A stretch of DNA of 64,000 bases, from NCBI GenBank assembly GCA_963665935.1, contig OY762510.1, forward strand, positions 2,418,001 to 2,482,000. The letters run 5' to 3'. This DNA is from Syntrophus sp963665935 (GTDB lineage Bacteria; Desulfobacterota; Syntrophia; Syntrophales; Syntrophaceae). Shown here piece after piece: positions 6,492 to 15,979 of the stretch. The notes beneath the pieces were generated by a model. It saw only the letters and a list, made by a program, of their open reading frames with translations. It was not told the origin of the DNA and did not search any database. The position numbers and the translations under genes are program-made. Position 1 is the stretch's first letter. Each line of letters starts with the position of its first letter.

Positions 6492-8915
6492 TCAAGGCCT
6501 GTTGATGTCGAATCCGATGGCCTGGCGATGTCGTTCCCAGGCATTGTCGAGGAGGAGAAAATAGCCGAACAACTGATACTTGTATTCAGCCGGGTCCACG
6601 GAGGAATGAAAGGGTATCTGCGGGACGGTGGAGTAAATCAACTGGCCGAGGAAAAGCCCCTCGGCGATCTCGACCAACTCGTCCAGACAGTACCCGATGG
6701 GCGCCGGGCCGCCGATCAGCGGATAGCGGTAATGGAACTGGAAGACCCGCTTCTTTATCCCGCGCTGGTTGTTCATGGGGAGAATCGACTCGCGGTCGGC
6801 GACTCCCAAAAAGATGTATCCCTGGCGGACAAAAGGGGACGGACCCGCATCCGTCAGCTGCTGGACGGAGGGAATCGGGGGGGAGTAATTCATGTCCAGC
6901 ATCCGCATTCCCTCATCTGCCGCAAGGATACGGGAATCCTGGATGTTGTTGCCGAATACCCAGGAATTTTCCGCTTCCTGGTTCCAGAAGGTTTTATCCT
7001 CTTCGGTCATGCCGGAGTCCCAGGAGCCGCTTTTTAGGTATCGGGCGTAGGGCCCTTCTTCCGTCCAGAAACGGTCGCGATTCTTTTTCACGAGATCATA
7101 GTGGGGCCAGCTTGCGGGATGGTTCCGGAGCTCGGCAACCCGCTCCGGGTAACGCTCGGCCAGATTGCTGCTTTCATCGAGAAGCATGCTCAGCTTGCGT
7201 CCGCTGATCCGTTCAAAGGATTTTCCCGCCCAGGGAAAGATGAATCGCCCGATGGATGCCCATACCGCGTTGAGGACATTCGGTCCCCGCAGGTCGTTCG
7301 CAAGCAGACAGGCCAGTCCGCTGGGGAAGATGCTGCTTGATTCCAGCTTTTCTTCAATCCCCTGCCTGAGGGTGTCACCGAATCCCAGATGCAGGTTGAG
7401 CGTTGCGCCATGATAGTAGTCGAAACTCCGGCAGGGTTCTTCCTGCCCATACCACAGGAGCCTTTCCGGCGCATCAAACCGGGCATTAAACCCTTTTCCC
7501 TGACCCTGGAACATCCCGTTGGAAACGCGCGGCGCAATGCCGCTCCGGAACAGCCGATTCAGGTTTTCGAAGTGGCGGAGCGAATCATCAAGACAGCTCT
7601 GCGCTGCTATTTCCTTCTGTATCCGCGCGAGCATCTGAAGAATGGATTCCCCGTCCCGAAGGAGATCCCGGACATCGCCATCCTCCCTCGGTGAGGATCC
7701 GAGGCAGAAGGTGGTGAACTTTCTGCGGAGGGCGTCATTGCCCTGCCAGTTTGAAATTTCTTCCAGACTCTTCGGAGATTCGGCCCGGTCCCCTTTTATT
7801 CCGGATAGGGTGACAGTCGAAGAACTGGTAGAGGGTTGATCGTAGCAGAGTTCTCGATATCCGCTTTCGCCCGATCGAGGCCGCAGGTCCGGAAAGGCCT
7901 CGTCATGATAAGCCTCCCGGGCGAAGAGGGGATCGATCATCAGGAAAAATCCATTGTTCTGGTATCCGTAATCGACCGTTGCCTGACCGGGGGAATAGGG
8001 CTCGCCGATTTCCCATCTCGATTGCGTCAGGCCGGGAAGGGTCGCCCGAAAGGCCCCCAGGCTGTAATGGCCGGTGGCCATCACCAACTGGCCGAGATAA
8101 ATGCCATCCGCAATCTGGACCAGTTCATCCACGAGGCGGGTCATGGGGTACACCGGTTCAAGGGCGGGCCAGCGGTAATTGAGCTGGTAGACCCCTTTGC
8201 CCTTCATCTCCGGAACCACTGAATTTCCCGGCTGTGCCAGGAAAAGCCCGCCGGTCATGGTGTAAGGGATATTCTTTTCCTTTTCGAGGTTCTCCGGGAG
8301 AAGCTCCCCGAGAAAGCCGGCGGCCGCGCAGTCCAAAGGCCGGGATTGAAGCCTCCAGAGATTCGTCAGGACGGGAAGCCCCAGGCTCTGGAGCAGGTTG
8401 GCATCCGGTGGATGCCGGAAGAAGTTGCGTCCTCCCCTCGTGGTTGAAGGGGTATATTGTTTCAGCGTTTCGGGATCGTTTTCGGTCCGGGATGCGGCGA
8501 CCTCCCGGGATACGGGCTCGAAGGTCTTTCCCATCCAGATGCCGGTATTGGCGAAGGTTTCATTCCAGCAGGTCGCCATCATCTCCAGCGCGGCGATGGC
8601 GGATCGGTCCCGGTTGAAGAGACGGGCCGTGGAACGGAAGTAATCGCTGTCCCGTATGGCCATGGAAACGCCGATCATCGGGCCGTCAAGAACGGCATTG
8701 CGGCCGCACATAAAAAGGATGTTCAACTTTTCGAAGATCCCTTCCCACAGGTTCCGCTGCCGGTTGTCTGAGAGGATGCGCTGGTATTTCCCCAGCATAC
8801 GGAACATGTTTCCCTGGTAATCCTCAGCAAGGACGGATTCCAGCTGTTCAGCGAGCCTTTTTTCTTCTTCCCCGGAAGTGCAGGGGAAATTTTGGGGATT
8901 CAGGTATTCGTTCAT
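6492..8915 (-). CDS. Large unknown protein with two related C-terminal-type modules
   Basis: 807 residues from ATG 8913-8915, supported by GGAGG 6 nt upstream; the frame is open to 8993 without a better start. No signal peptide and no obvious transmembrane segment. The protein appears internally duplicated: a segment in the first half (NYRWPALEPVYPMTRLVDEL, then VQIADGIYLGQLVMATGH, then YGYQNNGFFLMIDP) is matched in the last 120 residues (HYRYPLIGGPAPIGYCLDEL, VEIAEGLFLGQLIYSTV, YKYQLFGYFLLLDN). The linking region is Ser/Glu-rich. I recognise no catalytic motif and assign no function. The DUF6765-like gene lies 40 nt upstream and is probably co-transcribed. Confidence 0.72.
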   Translation of the reverse strand: MNEYLNPQNFPCTSGEEEKRLAEQLESVLAEDYQGNMFRMLGKYQRILSDNRQRNLWEGIFEKLNILFMCGRNAVLDGPMIGVSMAIRDSDYFRSTARLFNRDRSAIAALEMMATCWNETFANTGIWMGKTFEPVSREVAASRTENDPETLKQYTPSTTRGGRNFFRHPPDANLLQSLGLPVLTNLWRLQSRPLDCAAAGFLGELLPENLEKEKNIPYTMTGGLFLAQPGNSVVPEMKGKGVYQLNYRWPALEPVYPMTRLVDELVQIADGIYLGQLVMATGHYSLGAFRATLPGLTQSRWEIGEPYSPGQATVDYGYQNNGFFLMIDPLFAREAYHDEAFPDLRPRSGESGYRELCYDQPSTSSSTVTLSGIKGDRAESPKSLEEISNWQGNDALRRKFTTFCLGSSPREDGDVRDLLRDGESILQMLARIQKEIAAQSCLDDSLRHFENLNRLFRSGIAPRVSNGMFQGQGKGFNARFDAPERLLWYGQEEPCRSFDYYHGATLNLHLGFGDTLRQGIEEKLESSSIFPSGLACLLANDLRGPNVLNAVWASIGRFIFPWAGKSFERISGRKLSMLLDESSNLAERYPERVAELRNHPASWPHYDLVKKNRDRFWTEEGPYARYLKSGSWDSGMTEEDKTFWNQEAENSWVFGNNIQDSRILAADEGMRMLDMNYSPPIPSVQQLTDAGPSPFVRQGYIFLGVADRESILPMNNQRGIKKRVFQFHYRYPLIGGPAPIGYCLDELVEIAEGLFLGQLIYSTVPQIPFHSSVDPAEYKYQLFGYFLLLDNAWERHRQAIGFDINRP

Positions 8916-8955
8916 GGCGGACCTCCGGAAAGACGAATGAATGATGAAATGAGTT

Positions 8956-10035
8956 CTATGCCGCGCAGATTCCGTACTTCGGAAGAATGTCATGGGATAT
9001 TGTGATCCGGTGAAGCTGCAGGGCGTCGTGGAACAACTTCCAGTTGCTCGTCAGAAAATTATCCGAGTAGGCATATTCATGGAGGGATTCGTGCTCCTCC
9101 GTATCACCCAGCGCCTGAGCCTTCCAGGAGTTCTCCCCCTTTTCGTCATAGGAGACGGCGGCCTTGCCGAAACTGAAGCCTTTGCCGTTCTGGCCGCTGA
9201 TGGCCTGGAGCCATGCCGAATGACGTTCGTTTCCGTCCTCGATTTTCAAATCCGTAAAGAGCGTCCGGATTTTATTCATGTCTTCGGCGCCGATACCGGT
9301 GATCTGAACCGTGGGTGTCGTGTGGCGGCGGTATTCCTGCATGGCCCTGCACAGGGCATCCGCAGCCCTGCAGAAGTCCTCCGTGTTGTTGCGTTCAATG
9401 ACCTGGCCGAAACCGTTCTTGTACCGCCAGGAGAGGAAGGGCATATCGGGGAAAATATTGGCCTGACCATGCCCCAGGGGGGGGATCGCTTTTTCAAAGA
9501 TCCGGCCGATAAAGTCTCCCAACCCCCCTTCGAAAACACCGCTGCTGCCGATTTCGTCGAAATCGGTGACCTGGTTGATTTCATGGAGCACACCGGCAAA
9601 TCCCTGGTGCGCCCACGTGTCGGCGTACACGTGCATGGTGATTCCGAGCCTGTGGAGGGCGTAAGGCTTGTCATGATCGAGAATCGCGGTCCGGACCATC
9701 TCCTGGGCAACCGGGCTGTCGGGCAGGGCGATCAGCTTCTGGATGAACGTTCCCTTGGGATTCCTGCCCGGCCGGATCGTTCCATTTCCGGGAAGGAAGT
9801 GAAAGGGCATCCAGACCTTCTGATTTTCCAGGTCAATGAGATTGGTCGGATCAATCGACTTGTGGGCGGAACTGATTCGTTCGTACATCGCCTTGTTGTC
9901 AAAACAGACGATGCCGCCGTGTGTGGCGTCATCCACATATTGAGCCGCATAGGCGATGACGTCCGCATCCTTGTGTGAAAACCCGGCCAGTCGGGCCGAA
10001 ACGTAGGTTACCGCGTGATGAAAATCGATCTGCAT
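8956..10035 (-). CDS. DUF6765-like protein of unknown function
   Basis: 359 residues from ATG 10033-10035 with GAGGAAG upstream; an in-frame GTG at 10047 is less likely. The opening MQIDFHHAVTYVSARLAGF, followed by AQYVDDATHGG and later HDKPYALHRLGITMHVYADTWAHQGF, is rich in conserved-looking His and Asp and matches from memory a family annotated DUF6765; this needs a profile search. The HxxxADTWAHQGF stretch resembles metal-binding helical hydrolase or phospholipase-C-like folds, but no activity can be claimed. It leads a leftward operon with the 807-residue protein. No signal peptide is visible. Confidence 0.68.
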   Translation of the reverse strand: MQIDFHHAVTYVSARLAGFSHKDADVIAYAAQYVDDATHGGIVCFDNKAMYERISSAHKSIDPTNLIDLENQKVWMPFHFLPGNGTIRPGRNPKGTFIQKLIALPDSPVAQEMVRTAILDHDKPYALHRLGITMHVYADTWAHQGFAGVLHEINQVTDFDEIGSSGVFEGGLGDFIGRIFEKAIPPLGHGQANIFPDMPFLSWRYKNGFGQVIERNNTEDFCRAADALCRAMQEYRRHTTPTVQITGIGAEDMNKIRTLFTDLKIEDGNERHSAWLQAISGQNGKGFSFGKAAVSYDEKGENSWKAQALGDTEEHESLHEYAYSDNFLTSNWKLFHDALQLHRITISHDILPKYGICAA

Positions 10036-10189
10036 GGTCTTCCTCACTATGAAGTTGATTTTTGCGGGGCGTTGCCCCCGCTGGTCGGCCGACGGGCCGA
10101 TCCGTTATGAATCCAATTTTGAATCTGTGCTCTCTCTGCATTGATTCCATGATCGGCTGCCCAACGTACATTCTCCTGTGCCGCCTTCG

Positions 10190-11122
10190 TTATGCCGCCT
10201 CGTGATTCGCTTTGCTCTGATCGCGGAATAAAAGCCGTTTTCGGAATCGCTGCCTAAGCTGCTCTTCCTCCGTGGGATCAAGGGGCGACTCCGGAAGCCG
10301 CGGAGAGGAGAATTTCCCCAGAATGCGCCGCTTTTCGATCCCGGCGGGATTATAGGGAAGCAGTTCGCACCGGGCGTGTCCCAGACCGGCGAGGAAGGAG
10401 GCGATGGCCCGCAGGTTTGCAGACGTTGCCGTGATCCCCGGCACCAGGGGCACACGGGGAAGAAGCCGATGGCCGGCCTCCTTCGTCAAACGCCGAAAAT
10501 TCTCCAGGATGGCGGCGTTGTCCTGCCCGGTATATTTTTTATGCTCCGTTGCGTTGATGAGCTTAAGGTCAAAAAAAATAAGATCGAGGTAGGGAAGAAC
10601 CTTCCGCGAAAAGGCCTCATAGTCGAAGAAACCGCAGGTCTGGATGGCTGTGGCAATGTCTTCCCCTTTGAGGGCCTGGAGGAGGGCGCTCACGTAATCC
10701 ATCCAGAGGGTCGGTTCCCCGCCGGAGAAGGTCACCCCGCCGCCGGAGGCGGAAAAGAAGTGCCGGTCCCGCAGGAGAATCTCCAGCAGCTCCTCCTGGG
10801 AATACGTTTGCCCCATTTTCCGAATGGCCAGGGTGGGGCAGTTTTCCGCGCATCTGCCGCAGGCGGAGCAACGGCTGCGGTCGATCCTCAGATCCGGTCC
10901 GGCCACAATGGCCTCTTCCAGGCAGACCGCCCGGCATTGTCCGCAACGGATGCATTTGTCCGGATAAAAGGCCATCTCCCCTTCGGCGCGCATCGATTCG
11001 GGGTTGTGGCACCAGACGCAGGACAGGGGGCACCCCTTCAGAAAGACGGTGGTCCGGATGCCCGGCCCATCGTCGAGGGCAAAACGATGAATGGCGAAGA
11101 TGAGGGGAAGCAGTTCCTTCAT
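10190..11122 (-). CDS. Glycyl-radical enzyme activating enzyme (radical SAM)
   Basis: 310 residues from ATG 11120-11122, whose bases overlap the stop of the upstream SCP2-like gene (TGATG), implying coupled translation. The radical SAM motif CPLSCVWC (CxxxCxxC) follows the family signature HRFALDDGPGIRTTVFLKG. Two inserted ferredoxin-type clusters, CIRCGQCRAVC and CSACGRCAENC, come next, then GGGVTFSGGEPTLW. This is the layout of PflD/HpdA/GldI-type activases with extra clusters. It would use S-adenosylmethionine to install the glycyl radical on the enzyme encoded at 11613. High confidence in function, substrate set by its partner. Confidence 0.93.
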   Translation of the reverse strand: MKELLPLIFAIHRFALDDGPGIRTTVFLKGCPLSCVWCHNPESMRAEGEMAFYPDKCIRCGQCRAVCLEEAIVAGPDLRIDRSRCSACGRCAENCPTLAIRKMGQTYSQEELLEILLRDRHFFSASGGGVTFSGGEPTLWMDYVSALLQALKGEDIATAIQTCGFFDYEAFSRKVLPYLDLIFFDLKLINATEHKKYTGQDNAAILENFRRLTKEAGHRLLPRVPLVPGITATSANLRAIASFLAGLGHARCELLPYNPAGIEKRRILGKFSSPRLPESPLDPTEEEQLRQRFRKRLLFRDQSKANHEAA

Positions 11123-11556
11123 CAAAGAGCCCCGGTGGCCATCAACTGCAGCCGTTTGGCCATAAAGGCGAACTTGCACAGATAGTTGAAGTTGCCGTCG
11201 AGCGATACCTCCTGACGGAGGATGGAACCGAGGATGTCGGGCTTCGGGGTGAGGAGATAGTTCATGAGAGCCTTGCCGTCCTTGAAATAGACTGTGATGT
11301 TCGGGTTCGGGATGTCCTGTTCCCGGACCTTCAGGTGATTGTCCTCGAAGAGGGCCGACACGTTGATGCAGCCATCCTTGCTCTTGAACTGGTAGCGCCC
11401 GTTGAATCCTTCGATATTCTTCCGGAAGTCCGGGTTGAGTAAAAAAACAATGGACATCAGGCCCAGGAGAAGCTGCAGAAAATCTTCGGCAAATTCCGAA
11501 GTAAGGCAGTCCGAAAATTTTTTCAAAGTGGCTTGAAGGATATCATTGTCCGGCAT
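11122..11556 (-). CDS. Small SCP2-like lipid/acyl-binding protein
   Basis: 144 residues, ATG at 11554-11556. A hydrophobic helical N terminus (EDFLQLLLGLMSIVFLLNPD) is followed by a mixed alpha/beta segment, NITVYFKDGKALMNYLLTPK and EVSLDGNFNYLCKFAFMAKR, resembling sterol-carrier-protein-2 domains that bind acyl chains. It sits between a glycyl-radical enzyme and its activase, overlapping the latter by 1 nt. That position suggests it presents or holds a hydrophobic substrate for the radical enzyme, but this is inference. The family call rests on pattern resemblance only. Confidence 0.6.
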   Translation of the reverse strand: MPDNDILQATLKKFSDCLTSEFAEDFLQLLLGLMSIVFLLNPDFRKNIEGFNGRYQFKSKDGCINVSALFEDNHLKVREQDIPNPNITVYFKDGKALMNYLLTPKPDILGSILRQEVSLDGNFNYLCKFAFMAKRLQLMATGAL

Positions 11557-11612
11557 CGTTTCTCCTTTGAAGGGGGAATGAACAGCTGTACATTTCCCGC
11601 AACGGATCTCTT

Positions 11613-14093
11613 CTATGTTGAAGGGAGCATCCCCTTGTGCTCTTCCGGAAAGTGTGCCGCTTTGCCGGTTTTCAGGTCATAGGCGGTGCGGGTGATGATC
11701 TCGTCTTTCATGGCTTCGTTCAGGTCCTTGAAATAGGCCGAATATCCGGATACCCGCACCAGCAGCTCCGGGTAGTTCTCCGGGTGGGCCTTGGCGTCAA
11801 GAAGCATTTCGTAGGACATGATGTTGAACTGGATATGAAGGCCGCCGCTACGGAAATAGGCCTCGATGGCCGCACTGAACTTCTGCAGATCCTCCTCGCT
11901 CTGAATGGTTGAATACTTGAGGTTGAAGGCCTCTCCTCCGGGGATGTGCAGCACATTGATGTCTCCCACGGCGTTGAGGCAGGCGGCCAGTTCCCCCGCG
12001 GCCTGGGAGACCGGGGTGATGCCGCTGGCAAAGATACGATAGGCCCTTCTTCCATTGGGGAGTGCGCCGGAAAGCTTTCCCTGGCCTGCATGATTGGTCA
12101 TGGTCCAGTAGGCGGGCCGGTATTTCCCGCCGCGGTAGTTCGTGTACCCCTGATAGGTCTCATAGAGGAACTGAAGCAGATTCCGCGAGTTCTTGACGGC
12201 GATCGGGTCTTCGGAGCCGTATTTCGGGGCCCGGTTGACCAGATAGGCATGGAGCGCCGCGTCTCCCTCGAAGTCCCTCTTCAGGGCGGTAATCAGCTCG
12301 GGAAACGTCACCCGGCGGTCGATGAAGACCCCTTTTTCGATGGCGTTCAGGGAGTCCACCGTGTCGGCGAAGCCGATGTGCGTCGCCCCGGAAGAGTTGT
12401 AGCGCGCTCCGCCGAAGATAAGGTCTTTGCCCTTTCCCATGGGGCCCTCGAAGAGCGCCGACAGGAGCGGGGTCGGAAGATATTCCTGGTGGGTCTTTCC
12501 CATCATCTCGTTGAGCTGCACCGCTTCGCCGATGAGCCAGCCGAGCTGCGTCTTGAAGGCCTCCCAGAACGCCTCGAAGGTCTGGAAGGATTCGGCGGCG
12601 CCGGTGGCCGGTCCGATCTGCTCCTCTTCGGTGACGGGTCTCGTTCCGTTGTAAAGGGCCAGTTCCAGCGCCGAGACCAGATTCAGCATGATGGAACTGG
12701 AGGCGTCGTAGCTGCGGCCCGAGGCGGAAAGCTCTACGCAGCCGATGATGGCGTAATCCCGGGCATCCTTTGTGGCAATCCCCTGGTTTTCCAGCGTGCG
12801 GATGGCAGCGATATCATTGTAGAAGGCCGGAACCGCTCTTGTATTGGCGATGACCTCCGCCACCCGGTTTCGGTACGCAACGCTGTTCTTTCCCATGTAG
12901 TAGCGGGCGTTGAGACTCGGATCGCGGGTCTTCAGAAGTTCCGTGATCCGGAGCATGATGTAGGTCAGGTCGTTGACCGCATCCACGCCCTCTTCGCTAA
13001 TCCCGCCGACCGTCACTGCCGGGACGGTGCCGGCGCCGCCGAAGAGTTCCTCACTGGTTTCGGGAACGAGGTTGGTGTTGTCGTTGAGTTTCAGCCAGAG
13101 GCAGCCGACCAGTTCCATGGCTTCCTTCAGGGTCAGCTTACCGTTGGCCATGTCTTTCGAATACCAGGGATAGAGGATCTGGTCGAGGCGGCCGGGACTC
13201 ATGGCCATATTTATATTTTCGGCGTGGATTCCGATCTGGAGGATCCACAGGCCGTTGACCGCCTCCCGGAAAGTTCGCGCCGGCTTTGCCGGCACCTGTG
13301 CGCAGACCGATGCCATGGCTTCAAGGTTCTTTCTGCGGACCGGGTCCTTCTCCTGCTGGGCCAGTTCCGCGGCCTTGGCGCTGAGGTCCGTGGCATAGGC
13401 GATGATTCCTGACAGCGCGATCTGTAGGGCCCGATAAAAGTCGCGCTGCTGCGCCTCATCAGGGGAGAGGCTCCCTTTCTCCGTCAGTCCCTGTTCTTTT
13501 TGCGCCGCTTCCGCGATGATCGCTTCCAGACCCTTTTCCAGGGCGATCCGGTAACAGGGGACGGTATGGGAAATGGTTCCGGCTTTGCTGGCGATAAAGA
13601 AGACAGTCCGCTCGAAAAGCTTCATGCACGGTGGATTGCCTTCCCGGGCGCGGGTCGCCTCCAGGATGTTGCGTTCCATCCAGAAGGGAAAGATGTTGAA
13701 ATTCAGCTCGTCCGCATCTGTCCGGGAGAGAAACTGCGGATTTTTCTCCCGGGTGCTCATCGTGTCCAGTTCGGGCCAGATGTAAATCCCTGTCAGTTCC
13801 GGGTAGACCGGGGCGCCGAAGGTCTTGGCGGTGGTGGTTCCCGCCAGGAGGTTGTCATCAGGAAAAAGAGGGCGCTTGTTGGAAAGGAAATAGTTTACGG
13901 CCCTCGCATAGCGCAGTTCCATCGGCTCACTGTCGTCTGCCTTGTCCCGGAGAAAGGTTGTGATGTGCCTCGCCCTTTCGATGCAGACTTCCGCCTTTGC
14001 GGAAAGGCATTGTTTCTTCAGCGAGTTCAATAAGGGCAGGGTTTCCAGATTCATATCCGCGATCCGGATATCCTTCAAGGTAACGGTTCCCAT
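11613..14093 (-). CDS. Pyruvate-formate-lyase-like glycyl radical enzyme, substrate unknown
   Basis: 826 residues, ATG 14091-14093 with AGGAG at good spacing. Catalytic thiyl Cys lies in IIGCVELSASGRSYD, and the glycyl-radical loop RVSGYSAYF carries the radical Gly at residue 783, 43 residues from the C terminus. Length and the GCVE motif place it in the PflD/dehydratase-like branch (diol dehydratases, choline or hydroxyproline lyases) rather than true pyruvate formate-lyase, which has two adjacent Cys. The residue after GCVE is Leu instead of the usual Pro. It starts an operon with SCP2-like and activase genes. An SCP2-like partner hints at a hydrophobic or CoA-linked substrate; that is speculative. 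Confidence 0.9.
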   Translation of the reverse strand: MGTVTLKDIRIADMNLETLPLLNSLKKQCLSAKAEVCIERARHITTFLRDKADDSEPMELRYARAVNYFLSNKRPLFPDDNLLAGTTTAKTFGAPVYPELTGIYIWPELDTMSTREKNPQFLSRTDADELNFNIFPFWMERNILEATRAREGNPPCMKLFERTVFFIASKAGTISHTVPCYRIALEKGLEAIIAEAAQKEQGLTEKGSLSPDEAQQRDFYRALQIALSGIIAYATDLSAKAAELAQQEKDPVRRKNLEAMASVCAQVPAKPARTFREAVNGLWILQIGIHAENINMAMSPGRLDQILYPWYSKDMANGKLTLKEAMELVGCLWLKLNDNTNLVPETSEELFGGAGTVPAVTVGGISEEGVDAVNDLTYIMLRITELLKTRDPSLNARYYMGKNSVAYRNRVAEVIANTRAVPAFYNDIAAIRTLENQGIATKDARDYAIIGCVELSASGRSYDASSSIMLNLVSALELALYNGTRPVTEEEQIGPATGAAESFQTFEAFWEAFKTQLGWLIGEAVQLNEMMGKTHQEYLPTPLLSALFEGPMGKGKDLIFGGARYNSSGATHIGFADTVDSLNAIEKGVFIDRRVTFPELITALKRDFEGDAALHAYLVNRAPKYGSEDPIAVKNSRNLLQFLYETYQGYTNYRGGKYRPAYWTMTNHAGQGKLSGALPNGRRAYRIFASGITPVSQAAGELAACLNAVGDINVLHIPGGEAFNLKYSTIQSEEDLQKFSAAIEAYFRSGGLHIQFNIMSYEMLLDAKAHPENYPELLVRVSGYSAYFKDLNEAMKDEIITRTAYDLKTGKAAHFPEEHKGMLPST

Positions 14094-14271
14094 AGATACT
14101 CCTGATCTTTCTATTGGGTTGGCGAAGATTTACGAGGTTTTTTCCTGAAAACGTTGTGGGGCAGGGTGGTCGATTAAGTCCGGGATGCTTCAGCACATTA
14201 TCCGGAAAGCCGTCCAAGTGGGACTGGATTTAAGGATTGGCGACACCCTCGCTTCTACATAAGTTGATTTC

Positions 14272-14299
14272 AGTATAAAATAGTTGAAATATATGTCAA
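14272..14299 (-). promoter_or_regulatory. Near-consensus sigma70 promoter for the glycyl-radical operon
   Basis: On the minus strand, -35 TTGACA (14294-14299), 16-nt spacer and -10 TATACT (14272-14277). Transcription would start near 14265, leaving an untranslated leader of about 170 nt before the ATG at 14093. The rest of the 14094-14592 gap shows no gene that I can support. Confidence 0.65.
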
Positions 14300-14592
14300 T
14301 GGGAAAAGCTTGCTTTGCCCGGAATATGTTCTTAAGGTGCAGGAAATTCGCTCCAGTAAAAGCAGCGGATGGACTCTCTTTGGAAAGTTTGAGATCATCC
14401 TGACTGGATGGCTTGGCGTCCTTCCGCTTTCCAGCCGCTACTTCGTGAAGAGAAGGCACAAATACTGCTTGACAGTCGAAAATGCCGTAAACCGATTAGA
14501 ATGATTTCCATCGCCATTGAAGACAACAAAATGTGGTTGTCTATAGTGCTGGGAATTGATATGTCTTACGCGTAAAGTAATAATATCCGAGA

Positions 14593-15963
14593 ATGCCGAT
14601 GAATTTCAAAAGAGATGATAAAAGGAAACACGCTTCCCTTGCCCTTGCCGTTCTTCTTCTGTTTCTTTCTCTGAGTATTCTTCAATCTTCCTTACCCACT
14701 CCTCTTGCCGCCATGGATTTGGTGGAGGCATACACCAGGGCCAAAGAAAATGATCCACTCTTCGGTTCTTCCTTCTATGAGCATGAAGCGGCAAAAACAT
14801 TACCGGCGCAGGGACGCTCCTATCTTCTTCCCCAGATTTCGGCCTATGGCACCGAGGCAAAATACAATTACGACAGCGCACCTTCCTACTATCGTGACTT
14901 TAACAGTGAGTCCGTGGGTGTGTCCCTCAAACAGCCGCTCTTCAATATCCCTAGGTATTATGAATTCCGGCAGCACAATGTCCGCAAGAATATCGGTGAT
15001 GTGCGGTTTGTCTCGGCTGAACAGGATTTGATGCTCCGGGTTGCTGAAGCCTATTTCAATGAACTGGCTGCAGAAAATCTACTGGAACTCATCGATGTGG
15101 AGAAGAAGGCAGTTCTGGAGCAGTGTGAACAGGCGAAGCGGATGTTCGAGGCAGGGGTTGCGACCATCACCGATGTCCACGATGCCGAAGCGCGATACGA
15201 CTCTGTTCGTGCAAGGGAGATCGAGGCCAAAAGCAACCGTGATGTTAAAATGCTGGCCCTGAAAAAAATGGTGGGAATTGAACCGGGCGGATTGAACTTC
15301 CTCATGGAGGACATCCCCCTCGGTATCCCGGAACCTCAGCGTCTGGAAAGCTGGATTGAAAAGGCAAAGGAAAATCATCCCCTTTTGAAATCTTACGCCT
15401 ATCAGATTTCCTATCAGGAGGCGGAACTCAGGAAGAACCAGGGGCAGCATTGGCCCAGTCTTGATCTCGTGGGCGGATACAACAAGACCAACACGAATAA
15501 TACAGTACAGACAAACCGGGTAGCTTACGAGAGCATTGGCGTCCAGGTCAGTCTGCCGATTTTCAGCGGAGGGTTTACGACTGCAAAGGTAAAGGAATCA
15601 AGGGCGCTTTTGGGGCAGGCCAGGAAGCAGTACGACAATGCCCTTGCCGATATCACCCAGAAACTCAGTGAAGCCTTTCTCGGCATTCGGGACAATATGT
15701 CAAAAATCGATGCGCTGCGAACGGCAAGAAAATCGGCGTCGACCTCCCTGAAATCCAACAAGATGTCCCTGTTGGCCGGCGTTCGGACAACGATTGATGT
15801 CCTGAACGCCGAAAGGGATCTCCAGGATGTCCGGATCCGGCTCCTTCAGGCGCGATACGATTGCCTGTTGAACAATGTGAGACTGAAAGCTTACGCAGGA
15901 ACCATTTCCGAAAAGGATCTCCAGGAGATCAACGGGTGGCTGCAGACAGCGGCTGCGAAGTAA
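14593..15963 (+). CDS. TolC-family outer-membrane channel of a type I secretion system
   Basis: 456 residues; ATG 14593 or 14599. A basic N terminus and long hydrophobic stretch (LALAVLLLFLSLSILQS) form the signal peptide. The mature part has the duplicated TolC architecture: DLVEAYTRAKENDPLF at the start of the first repeat, helical segments with AEAYFNELAAENLLELI, and a second repeat from about residue 230 containing GVQVSLPIFSGG. Length fits the family. It opens a three-gene secretion operon followed by an RTX cargo, so it should form the outer-membrane tunnel for that export route. Confidence 0.92.
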   Translation: MPMNFKRDDKRKHASLALAVLLLFLSLSILQSSLPTPLAAMDLVEAYTRAKENDPLFGSSFYEHEAAKTLPAQGRSYLLPQISAYGTEAKYNYDSAPSYYRDFNSESVGVSLKQPLFNIPRYYEFRQHNVRKNIGDVRFVSAEQDLMLRVAEAYFNELAAENLLELIDVEKKAVLEQCEQAKRMFEAGVATITDVHDAEARYDSVRAREIEAKSNRDVKMLALKKMVGIEPGGLNFLMEDIPLGIPEPQRLESWIEKAKENHPLLKSYAYQISYQEAELRKNQGQHWPSLDLVGGYNKTNTNNTVQTNRVAYESIGVQVSLPIFSGGFTTAKVKESRALLGQARKQYDNALADITQKLSEAFLGIRDNMSKIDALRTARKSASTSLKSNKMSLLAGVRTTIDVLNAERDLQDVRIRLLQARYDCLLNNVRLKAYAGTISEKDLQEINGWLQTAAAK

Positions 15964-15979
15964 ACAGAAGAGGTGAGGC

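Noticed and set aside
10064..10081. GC-rich hairpin after the activase gene as a terminator
   Set aside because: The T run lies on the wrong side for leftward transcription and one arm has a bulge.
11946..13412. Long plus-strand open frame of 488 codons opposite the glycyl-radical enzyme
   Set aside because: It mirrors a GC-biased real gene on the other strand, has no ribosome site, and its composition is atypical; the minus-strand gene has clear catalytic motifs.
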